Shown here piece by piece: positions 42,875-51,443 of a stretch of 51,443 bases of DNA (the first letter of the stretch is position 1; each line of letters opens with the position of its first letter). The stretch is taken from the NCBI GenBank assembly GCA_008704415.1, contig VXIS01000340.1, positions 1 through 51,443 on the forward strand. The letters are read 5' to 3'. The stretch comes from Sphaerosporella brunnea (taxonomy: Eukaryota; Ascomycota; Pezizomycetes; Pezizales; Pyronemataceae). The notes under the pieces are model-generated. The model did no database searches, was not told where the DNA came from, and saw only the letters and a list, made by a program, of their open reading frames with translations. Both the position numbers and the translations under genes were made by a program.

Positions 42875-43451
42875 TCAAGATGGAGACTCGAGAGAAAGTG
42901 TCCCCTCACTTATCGACTTAATCTGTAGCTGAAGGGCGATCTGCACTACTGGTGTAGAGAGGTACGGGCAGATCTCGGAGCGCAAATTCTTGTTGCCCCA
43001 ATGACACCGGATGTGGATATTAATGAATGACTTCCAAACATCCCAGCCTCCTAGAAAATCCTGACCGCCGAAGGTCAAAACGATGGCCAGATCGCAGAAT
43101 TCGTAGAATAGACCTCCGTCTGGGTAACCGCCAGGGCGCTCCGGTCGAATGTTGGTGTAAGTCACAGGGGTAGCTGGGAGTTTCGTTGGTGTAGATAGCT
43201 CGAAACCGAAGCCATGAAACGTCGATTTCGGGGCTGTGTATTGGTAAGAAGCTTCAGAGCTTGTCACATTGTGAACGTGGGTTGTAAGAGAGCGGGAACG
43301 GGATGGCGAACATTGATACGGCGGCAACCAGATCGACCAAATCGCACAGTTGACTCTCATCTTGTAGATTTCCAGGAAGCTCCAGCCAAACTCCTACAAA
43401 TCGTAAGGCGTCGGGATTTGAAGAGGGAAACTGAAATTTCCGTGGGTACAA
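42875..43451 (-). CDS. Hypothetical protein, possibly decayed
   Basis: The frame 43360-42875 contains APKSTFHGFGFELSTPTKLP and DLAIVLTFGGQDFLGGWDVW, which read like real protein. The frame just upstream (43451-43254) contains LELPGNLQDESQLCDLVDLV, also protein-like but in a different frame, so an intron or frameshift is needed between them. A shorter related copy (PKSVSHGFSFELPT) lies at about 43525-43580. The FGGQ motif recalls kelch-type repeats, but one occurrence is not enough to assign the family. Confidence 0.33.
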
Positions 43452-43501
43452 AGTCGTGATGGATGAGCGATGCGAAGGAGTTGGTATGGGATCACCACAG
43501 A

Positions 43502-43600
43502 TCAGCTAGCACAACCGCCTGGTAGGTAGCTCGAAGCTGAAGCCATGCGACACCGATTTCGGGCATTGATATCCATCATCGTTGGAAAGTGTGCTTGCTC
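43502..43600 (-). pseudogene. Partial duplicate of the adjacent hypothetical gene
   Basis: AGCTCGAAGCTGAAGCCATG and CACCGATTTCGGG near 43530-43565 match 43197-43232 closely. The encoded segment (PKSVSHGFSFELPT) aligns with PKSTFHGFGFELST. Only about 50 bp are recognisable, and a stop follows immediately. Confidence 0.45.
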
Positions 43601-45246
43601 CGGGAGTTGAATGTATGCAGAAGGCCAAGGGTTACTGCCACGTGCCAGAATCAGAAGACGTGCATCGCGTGAATCTCGGCCCGGTGTCGACATCGCTGTC
43701 TGCAACAACTGCAAGCCCTCACGATGGCTGTCGACGCGTGATGATGTGGAGTAGCCAAGATCCGCCGGCAAAAAGGAGGCAGCAGCGAGAAAAGCGAACG
43801 AAAGGGAGACTGGCGGCGAGCAATCGCAGGTGAGTGGCTAGGTGCTGGTAGCGTTTCGATGAGGAGGTCGAGGAGGAAGGCGATCGAGGAAGCAGCGCAA
43901 AACGCGAACGCTTTACACAAGGGCGGCTATCGAGGAGGAGAAGGTTCTTGTCTAAGCCAGTGGCGCGGAGGGCGCGTTCCTCGGAGTTCCGGGTTTGTGG
44001 CATCACCCAGCCTGGTAGCCAGGTATATTGAGCTGAAGATGCGATCACGAGCCAGATCGAAAAAGCACACACTCGGGAAAAGCAGGTCCCGCAAAAAGAA
44101 TCAGGAGGTAAGGTCCAAATTGAGTGCTGGACCGCGGAAGAATAAAAAATCTATGTGCCTTTGTTCCCCGGGCGAAAGTGTATGAAGAGACCTAGGTCGC
44201 AAATGGTAGGACTGGCACACGACGGAGGTGGAGTCTGAGCCCTGTTGGTGATAGCGAAGGTGCTTTTACTCGTGTGGGAGTAAGTAGATTTGTATTGCTC
44301 TGATCCAGCCAGATAGCAGGGAGGACTTGCCTCCTTATATACATAAAGCCTCTCACACAAAACACCAGATGTCAGTCGGATACCCGTCTTCCGCTCATCG
44401 CTCCAGCCATGATGATATATCTCCCAGCCTGGAGATTGGTCTGCCTGTACGACGGACGCTCCGTCCGCCCGCCGGATAGCCCGTTCATTACCATGTTCCA
44501 TCAGTTAGTAACTACGACATTAATACTAACAGAAAGGAGCTAATAATAATCTTTTGCTCCTGTGGTGTTTTGTGCACCTTCGCGGGCGTTGAGGTGTTCC
44601 CAAATTACTAATCTATCCCGAAAACTCCTTGCGCCTAAGCTACTGCAGCCAATGTCAGCCAAGTCCATAAATCAATGCTCTGAAGCAATATACATTCGTG
44701 TGTGGTATGTTCCGCAACTATGATGTCCGAGTCTGCAGCGTAAACACAATGGTCACCGCCTCGCCTCCGGCCAAGATACCAACCATGGCAGCAAGTGCAG
44801 CCCAATCACCCTTATTGGCTTCGAAACTCCTGGGCACGACCAGACCCCGGGTCCCTCAACCTGGCTTTGATCTGACTTGTTGATTCTAAACTGCCTTCAG
44901 TCGGAATTGATGAGCTTGACAGTCACCATCACTCCCGCGCACCGTGGGTTTGGTCTTGAGGGACAGCTGCATATCCGATGCGGCGACGATTGACATCGGA
45001 AAAATGGGCACTGTCGCCGTAGCTATGCTAATGCGGATGGATGGAGTTGCGGCGGGTACGGCGTATCGGATTGCGAAAAGGCTTTCGGGAAAGTCGCGAA
45101 GAGGTGGGAAATGGTTACCGGTTGACTCACCGGTTAGCACTCGGCCCTCAGTTCAGGTTTCTGAACTTGCCGTTGCACATGCCCGCAAAAGTGATGCCAA
45201 AGCTTAAGACTGAAGATTTGAGTCACAATCGCCTTTCTGTGCGTCA
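43600..45246. other. Intergenic, nothing recognised
   Basis: Frames at 43859-44185 (Arg/Lys-rich) and 44886-45140 have no motif. The stretch 44944-45240 may be the decayed 5' part of the oxidoreductase to its right (plus frame with VSELAVAHARKSDAK), but this is weak. Confidence 0.3.
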
Positions 45247-46213
45247 TCAACGGAATCCAGATCTCGGTGCGGCAAATGAACCATATCGAGCGGGATCTAG
45301 AGAACAATGTGGCTACCGTTGGCGGCGGTGTTATCGTCGCTGAATTTATCGATGCGCTATGGAAGGCGGGGAAGCGAACGGGTGAAGATCCTATCTATTG
45401 AGAGGATCCGTGGTGGCCAGGAACTGATTACTTTGCGGGGGATGTAGCTACTGGAAATTGCGACTGCGTCGGCATGATGGGTGCTGGACTCGGCGGAGGT
45501 CATGGGAGGCATCAGGGCCTTCACGGATTACTTTCCGAGAACATCGTTTCCGCCGAACTAGTCAACGCCGAGGGATCTTTACGCACTGTATCCCCGACGG
45601 AGCTTCCAGAGCTCTATTGGGCCCTCCGCGGAGCAGGCCACGATTTCGGTGTCGTGGTGGAGGCGAAACTTAAGATCTATGATCAGCAGGATGCAGATCT
45701 GTGGACTAATGCGGATTATTACTACTCCGATAAGGACTTGGAAACGGTTTTTGCGTTCCTGGAGGCGTATAGAGATGTTCAACCACCCGAAATGACGCTT
45801 TTTGCTTCCTTCACCAACAATGTCGACGATCCCAATGCCCCCCGGCCGTGTTCGTGTCAGCATGCAATACGGTGGCCACGAGAAGTTTGCTACGCTTGCT
45901 GCGCCGCTGTTGCGGCTCGGCCCGGTGAGCATGAGTAATTCGTCGGTTCCCTATCCGCAAGTTGCCACGGCCACGGGGATCGGACTGAATATGGGGTTCT
46001 GCCTGCGCAGCGATACAAGGAGGGGCCACTTTTCCACGCAGGTGAAACATTTTTTTCGATACCGGCGGTTCGAAATGCAAACACTTTCTACGATGATACC
46101 GTGAGGACATATCCGCAGCTTAATACCAGCTCGATGGTCTGGGAAATGTATTCCCTTCAGGCTTTTAAGGCTGTCCCCGCCGCGTCGACGAGAGATATAG
46201 AGAGTTTAATATG
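45247..46213 (+). pseudogene. FAD-linked oxidoreductase (berberine-bridge-like), frameshifted
   Basis: Pieces match the FAD-binding type 4 fold. Frame 1: INGIQISVRQMNHIERDLEN, then TVGGGVIVAEF. After an intron-like gap (45382-45447, GTGAAG...GTAG with a CTGATTAC branch): CDCVGMMGAGLGGGHGRHQG and VSPTELPELYWALRGAGHDF, the flavin-contacting loops. Near 45836 the frame shifts into VSMQYGGHEKFATLAAPLLR and LGPVSMSNSSVPYPQVATAT; near 46072 it shifts again into FYDDTVRTYPQLNTSSMVWE, ending at a stop at 46211-46213. The start, the N-terminal His loop and the C-terminal BBE segment are missing. Such enzymes oxidise secondary metabolites or sugars using covalent FAD; this copy is non-functional as read. 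Confidence 0.78.
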
Positions 46214-46452
46214 ATTTCGGGTACTGCTGTGGGCAAAATGTGGGGTTTGAGTTGCAGATCTAACTTACCCGGGGATCAGCGGTGCGCCCAACCGCCTCGA
46301 AGCGCCCAATTCCTGCCTCGCTTGCTTGTACGGAGCTGGATTTCGCCTCGATAGCGTTTGGTGAGAGTCACGTTATTGCTGCAACAAGTTCGCTGGGTTA
46401 GGTGCAGGGCCTTGGAAGAAATCGCAGCAAAACAACGAGGCCGGCTGTTGCA

Positions 46453-46473
46453 GGGTTAGGGTTAGGGTTAGGG
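46453..46473 (+). repeat. Interstitial telomere-like repeat (GGGTTA)3GGG
   Basis: Three and a half perfect TTAGGG units, the longest of several short tracts in the window. Surrounding sequence is unrelated. Confidence 0.9.
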
Positions 46474-46607
46474 ACGAACTGGTTTGGCTTCGTCAGCATG
46501 TACGGAACATGCCTGGCGTGTTACCGATTGGTTTAGATCCGTCTGTGCCTGTGTGTAGTCACGCCACGACAAATTCGTTGTGCCTGGCGTCGTTGATGGT
46601 GTTGCTG

Positions 46608-46648
46608 TTTGTCGCTGTTTGTCGCTGTTTGTCGCTGTTTGTCGCTGT
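46608..46648 (+). repeat. 10-bp minisatellite TGTTTGTCGC, 4 units
   Basis: Four perfect tandem copies of TGTTTGTCGC. The overlapping open frame (LFVAVCRCLSLFVAV) is a product of the repeat, not a gene. Confidence 0.85.
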
Positions 46649-46897
46649 AGTGTTCCCGCTGGTGCTCGTGCTGTTTTGGGCAGTGGTGCTTCGGCCAGCG
46701 GAGATATTTGAGCGAAGCAGACATTGCGTTCATCGGATGGACGAAGATGCTATGCACGTATGTATTCCCGTCGCAGATCACAGTGCATCGAGGCGGCCAT
46801 AATACCCGTTCGCATCGTGCACTATCTTAATATCTACTCGCAGAGTGGTCCTCGCTACGGCTATCGCGGGTCAAAAAAATCCGAAAAATAAAAAATA

Positions 46898-47796
46898 CGG
46901 TTATTTGCTATAATACCCCCCCTCCGAAGGCCGTATTTGGCCCCGTACCCTCGATATCAAATTATTTGGCAAAATGCCCTTCAACCCACTCGAGTGAGAC
47001 TCAAAGATCACGACCAAACCGCCCGGACCGTGTACTGGAAAATCAAATGAATTAAACGCCCATACTGCTTTTGCACTAACTAACATAGTTTGAGTAGTCG
47101 GCCGTCTGCTAACGCCCTCGTCCCTCCCTTTAGTACGCCTCTCATTCGTTAGTAGATCTACATGTGAGGCTGAGTGCAGACGCCTTTACCAGTGTCGCAA
47201 CGGACCGGAGCACGCTGGACAGCGTTCGGTCCCTGATTTCTCCGCCTCTCATTTTCGCTGTTGCGCTTGCTCTTTTTGCTGGGGATGACCGCGGGATGCA
47301 GGGGGTTAAAGGGTGGGTAACATTCATCCAATGGTAGATCGGACAAGGTAGAGTCATCACTGTCAGACTGGGAGGTATCATCAGCGTTGATGTCAGCCTG
47401 TATGGCAACCCCTTCTTTAAGGCTACGGACATCCACCAAATCGATTCGGCAGAAGTTCTGAGCGTAGCTGTTGATTAAGTTGCGGTTTTTAAACTTAGGA
47501 CGGCATGAAATCAGCGGGCGCCTTTTGAAGCCGATCAATTAAAGCAACTGCGTAACCACAAGGAATGTCTGTATCCTGAAAGCGCAAGGAAGAGCAGCTC
47601 CGGTTCTCCAAATCCACGATGTATGTATAGACAATGTCTGATTGGGGGGACAAGGATGGGGCGGGGGGCGGGGTTCAGACGTTGTTGAGGTCACTGTCTT
47701 TGAGCCTCATTCGAGTGGGTTGAAGGGTAGTTTGCCAAATAATCTAATATCGAGGGTACGACGCCAAATATGGCGGGGTATTATAGCAAATAACCG
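46898..47796. mobile_element. Second Mutator-like element relic, 899 bp
   Basis: Inverted arms of about 110-120 bp: left from 46898 (CGGTTATTTGCTATAATACC) and right ending 47796 with the inverse. Both arms share CGTACCCTCGATAT and ATTATTTGGCAAA further in. Each end begins CGG, as in the element at 10879. The 9 bp outside the ends (TAAAAAATA and TATTTTATA) are both AT-rich but not identical, so the target duplication is lost or unproven. The interior encodes a transposase remnant related to that in the first element. The catalytic part is missing. Confidence 0.7.
47158..47640 (-). pseudogene. MULE transposase C-terminal remnant (degenerate SWIM)
   Basis: On the minus strand the frame near 47635-47540 reads IVDLENRSCSSLRFQDTDIP followed by CGYAVALIDRLQKAP. 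This fits the SWIM zinc-finger context of Mutator transposases (C-x-C, then IPCxHA), with the second Cys changed to Ser and the His to Tyr. It continues in the frame 47538-47158 with FCRIDLVDVRSLKEG, an acidic SDSDDSTLSDLP, and a Lys/Arg/Asn-rich tail. DVRxL, SDSD..LS.xP and CxPP are shared with the relic at 11425. The loss of zinc ligands and of the N-terminal part means it is not active. Confidence 0.6.
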
Positions 47797-49576
47797 TATT
47801 TTATAAGGGCGTGGTTGATTTTCCAACAAATGAAAAGTAAAAATCAATTTTGGTGTGAGGGGGTCCGATGTCCACCTTACTTAGTGCATTGATTACCTTT
47901 CTTAGGTAATAGTATATGTCACTAATAACTAGGTGCTAACTCCCTAATCGGGAAGTATTCTATGTTACATTTCGCCGCTTCGCAGCGAGTCATGTAAAAA
48001 GAACATCTTTGGAGCCACCCTCCTGCAGAAGCCCACCCCCGGTCCGGCGCCTGATTTTCCTCTTGCTTAAGCAGGCAGCTACGCCAGCTCTTTGTTGAAG
48101 GGTAAAATATATTCAAGAATCAAACGGATCGCGTTCTCCAAGAGACCAGAGCCCATACTCCTTCAAAACCACATCCAGTAGCTACTCCAGAGCTGAATGC
48201 TTTCGCAGGCAGCGAGGCGAGGAAATCAAGCCAGTTTTTTAAGTTAAAAAAAACTCGGGTTTTCAGCAAGAAAGAGCGGGTTTTCACGCGATTTTTTTAA
48301 AAAATCATTTTAAAATCCCGATTTGGAAATGAAAAAATAATTTATTTTTTTCAACTTGAATGTCCGCCCACTCCGGTTTAAGGTGTCACCAACTGTATAG
48401 TACAGGCACACGCATGCTCGAATGGCCGTGCTTTGAATTTTGCGTGATGGCGGTTAGGGTTAGAATGTCGTTTCGATTGACTGCCTTCCAAACGGAGACG
48501 TCAGCATGGCTCCTGTCCCGTGCCACCTGAGCCTCCAGCGGAGAAGCGAGGGGCTGGGTACATGCCGTTGCCGCCGAAACGTTGCGTGGCTATGCAGGCT
48601 TTATGACGCGCCGTCTCAGCCGTGAGATTGCAAGCGTTATTACAATAGTATAAGGATATTCCTTTGCATGATGCATATGCATTCTAAGTGTTACGCAGCA
48701 TGATATTGCTTTTTTATGGTGGGTGGTGAGGATTACAGGATGCTTTTACGCTTCAATGGTTCGGAATTTGTTGCGGGGTTGTACGTTGCGGAGTCTCACT
48801 GGGTGAGGTCAAATTGGTGGAGGCCGTGCATTATACATCTTCTGTTGAGTGCCAACGTACAAACCACAACTGTTCACAGCGACGTGGCGACGAGACAGAA
48901 CGCCAGGTGGGTGTGGATGTGTGATCGGCGGGATGATCGATTCGACGATCGAAGAGGGTGTGCTCGATCACATCTATAGCACAACGTTCGTTACCCCCAC
49001 GTTGGCTTTCTCCCATCGACTTTGAGATCCTCGCGAATGGCGCGATATCGCTGGTGCCGAGACCACCGGGAAGATATCGCCGGGGTACATATCAGGACGG
49101 AGACCCCCGAGGCCCACAGCTCTGAATGAGGAAATGCTGGGCCTCACTGTCAAGGACTGCGATCCGAGGGTGTAGTTCTCGGACGTGAGTGATATATAAG
49201 TACGGCGAGGCGCTGAACAGGCGTTATCACCAGGGGGAGACCGATCTGAGAGCAGTTCTTGGCATCATGTCACGGCCGCAGGCCGCCGGGACTTGTTACA
49301 ATAGTATAAGGATATTCCTGCATATGCATTCTAAACGTTACACCGCATATGACTTGTAGAGCGTGAAGCGTGGAGCTTGGAGTGTGGAGTGTGCAGGATG
49401 CGGTGGGTAATCTGCAGCTTCAACTTCCAATCAGATGAAAACTGGCAAAATTACGGCTGGAGAAGCATACTCAAAACATAGAGGCCGAAGGCCGCAAGAA
49501 TCTTGTCCAATAATCAGCTTTTACGAGTTTGTACGACCCCAACCGCTGCGAAGATAATCGCCCTCGCAGCCGGAAT
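47797..49576. other. Intergenic with a dispersed repeat pair
   Basis: No supported gene. The block TTACAATAGTATAAGGATAT followed by TCC, TGCATATGCATTCTAA and GTTAC occurs near 48646-48700 and again near 49297-49350, about 650 bp apart in the same orientation. An A/T-rich stretch with long T runs lies at 48235-48355. A telomere-like GGTTAGGGTTAG is at 48452-48463. Confidence 0.5.
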
Positions 49577-51443
49577 ATGTGTAGAATAGCACCCCCATAC
49601 CCCTCTGCGATATATACTTTGCACCCACATCTACCCACGCAGCAGCTCAGCTTTGCGTTCGACCTGATATATCAACCCTGGACGTATCTCAAGCCGACCC
49701 CTTCGGGAGCGCAAAGGAAGCGAAAGCGACCATGCGATGATCAGTCTGCGAACGAGCAGGGGAGCCCTCGGGGAGGGGGTAGATCGAGTGTGACGGTCGG
49801 CCTTGCCTTCCCGATGGCACCGAGATTGGACGGCGGCTAACGGTGATCTACACAGCCGACGCTCGAGCGAGATGACTGCAACCTCGAGTCAAGCGCCTTG
49901 CAAGCTTTCTCCGGTGGTCGGAGCATCAGTCACATAACTAACAACCACACCACCACTGCTCGAGAAAATACGAGTAGCAACGGGAACACTTCAACGATAA
50001 ACAGCAACAACACCACTTGCAACTCCTCTACCTACAAGAACGCCAAGCACAATGAATTCAAGTACTCGAATCTACAAGGGCCTATAACATTTGGTTTGCC
50101 AATCTGTTCTGTGGTGCGATGAGGCACCACCTTCCCGCTAACACACACCGCTTCTATATAGGAGATACGATTACCTACTCCTCCAGCCAAGACGACCTGC
50201 TTTTTCGACTACCTGGCGCTGATGGCGCCGCGTTCAACTCCCGACGTTTAGAATACGAGCCAATATGCTTCACAGATACTCGAGTCGACCTCCTTAAGGA
50301 CATTATGCGCTGGTCCGATAATCCCAATGATGCATGCATCTTTTGGTTGAATGGCATGAGTGGTACAGGAAAGTCTACCATCGCTCGTACGGTGGCTTAC
50401 GTGTGGGACAAAGAGCAACGGCTTGGGACAAGTTTCTTCTTTTCCAGAGGCCAAGGAGACCTAGCTCTTGCAAAGAGGTTTTTCACTACCATCGCGTACC
50501 AGCTGGCTCGTTCGCAGCCTGGCCTGGCTGACGGCATACGCAAGGCTATATGTGACGAACCCAAAATTCTTGAGCAAAGATTACGTGATCAGTGGGAAAA
50601 GCTCATTCTTCATCCGCTTTCTCAACCGAAATGTCAACGGCAGTCTTTAATGCTGGTTATTGATGCCTTGGACGAGTGCGATGGCGAACAGGATACTAAA
50701 CTGATCCTTCAACTTCTTTCTGAGGCGAAAGGTCTCAGCTCGGTGCGGTTACAGGTATTTATAACTAGCAGGCCGGAGACCCACATTTGCCATGGTTTTG
50801 ACAAGCTACCGGAAGCGGCACATCGAGCGTTTGTTCTTCATGGAATCGACGCGACAATTGTCAGCCATGATATACGCGCTTTCCTCCGACATGAGTTTCA
50901 CACAATCCGGGATGAGGAAGGTATACAGGGGGGATGGCCCGATGAACAAAGCCTAGGTTGTCTCGTTCGGAAAGCAGATGGACTGTTCATCTACGCTGCA
51001 ACAATATGCCGGTTCATCGGAGACAAGGACAATGACCCCAAAGAACGCCTCAATCTCGTGTTAGAAGACAGCACAGAGGACGGATCGCCAACGGCAGAAC
51101 TCGACTTGATGTACAACAAGATCTTAGAACACGCAATAATCAGGCCTTGGAGCGAAGAGTGGCTGAGGATCGTGGGAAGCATTGTGATACTATTTGACTC
51201 CTTAACTGATAGTGCTCTGGCTAAACTCCTGGGCACTAAACAGTTTAAGGTGACGAAAACATTGAAATCTCTGAGCTCTGTGCTGGAAATCCAAGGTTTT
51301 CGTATCAGGCTGCTCCACCCGTCTTTCCGTGACTTTTTATTGGATAACCGGAGATGCAGCGAGTCTCAGTTCTGTATTTCGGAGGACAAGGCACATGAGG
51401 ATCTTGCGGTGAGCTCACTCAAGCTCATGTCAAGCCATCTAAA
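49577..51443 (+). CDS. NACHT-domain STAND (NLR-like) protein, C-terminus beyond window
   Basis: Exons 49577-49789, 49856-50093 and 50162 to the window end, about 577 residues visible. Intron 1 (66 nt; donor GTGACG, branch GGCTAAC, acceptor CACAG) and intron 2 (68 nt; GTTTGC, CGCTAAC, TATATAG) keep the frame. Exon 1 carries an NLS-like QRKRKRP. Exon 2 is rich in Asn, Thr and Ser and ends NEFKYSNLQGPITFG, a short segment typical in position and composition of N-terminal signalling motifs of fungal NLRs. Exon 3 holds NACHT: P-loop GMSGTGKST (50353-50379), Walker B LMLVIDALDECD (about 50650-50685), sensor VFITSRPE, and a winged-helix-like region to LLHPSFRDFLL. In the family the missing C-terminus carries WD40, ankyrin or TPR repeats that sense non-self cues. 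The start at 49577 is the only in-frame ATG and is uncertain. Confidence 0.85.

Noticed and set aside
46509..46802. 97-codon plus frame with Val/Leu/Cys-rich repeats
   Set aside because: Produced by the 10-bp TGTTTGTCGC minisatellite; no domain.
1..51443. CRISPR array or bacterial operon
   Set aside because: Spliceosomal introns, eukaryotic tRNA structure and eukaryotic transposons throughout; no regularly spaced identical repeats with unique spacers.

Overview
The window looks like nuclear DNA of a filamentous fungus, probably Pezizomycotina. The introns I could model are mostly 48-76 nt, with GT..AG ends and CTAAC/CTGAC-type branch sites. There are fungal-type STAND (NLR-like) receptors, a MYND protein, an F-box-like protein, a copia relic and short TTAGGG motifs. 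Gene density is low and much of the sequence is a graveyard of small transposons. Single-base frameshifts are common in the relics. I see no long AT-rich, strongly RIP-mutated blocks.

Layout. 0-1 kb: 3' end of a Ty1/copia retrotransposon (RNase H tail, polypurine tract, LTR). 2.7 kb: an intron-containing tRNA-Asp. 5.6-6.0 kb: a 5'-truncated LINE with a perfect 15-bp target duplication. 7.3-8.3 kb: an intact gene for a beta-trefoil/aerolysin-like pore-forming lectin. 8.8-13.7 kb: a dense cluster of terminal-inverted-repeat elements, including three TA-flanked MITE-like elements and a Mutator-like element (9-bp target duplication) that contains a nested hAT-type MITE (8-bp target duplication). 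15-28.7 kb: dispersed small genes (F-box-like, single-pass membrane protein, a three-exon GC-rich Cys-cluster protein, a tiny spliced gene with an internal duplication, a four-exon MYND gene).

32.1-36.7 kb: the dominant gene, an eight-exon NLR of about 1397 aa. It carries an N-terminal alpha/beta-hydrolase-like domain, an NB-ARC ATPase and 11 nearly identical 42-residue TPR units (126-bp DNA repeats). 37-47.8 kb: an ankyrin fragment, a tRNA-like Pol III element, hypothetical basic proteins, a frameshifted FAD-linked oxidoreductase, and a second Mutator-like element related to the first. 49.6 kb to the end: a second STAND gene with an N/T-rich N-terminal segment and a NACHT domain, cut off by the window edge.

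There is no operon-like organisation. The coherent biological theme is fungal non-self recognition and defence: two intracellular NLR-type receptors with different N-terminal modules and a pore-forming lectin, all embedded in transposon-rich accessory sequence. Gene models were spliced by eye from splice signals and reading-frame continuity. Family names come from motif recognition, not from database searches.
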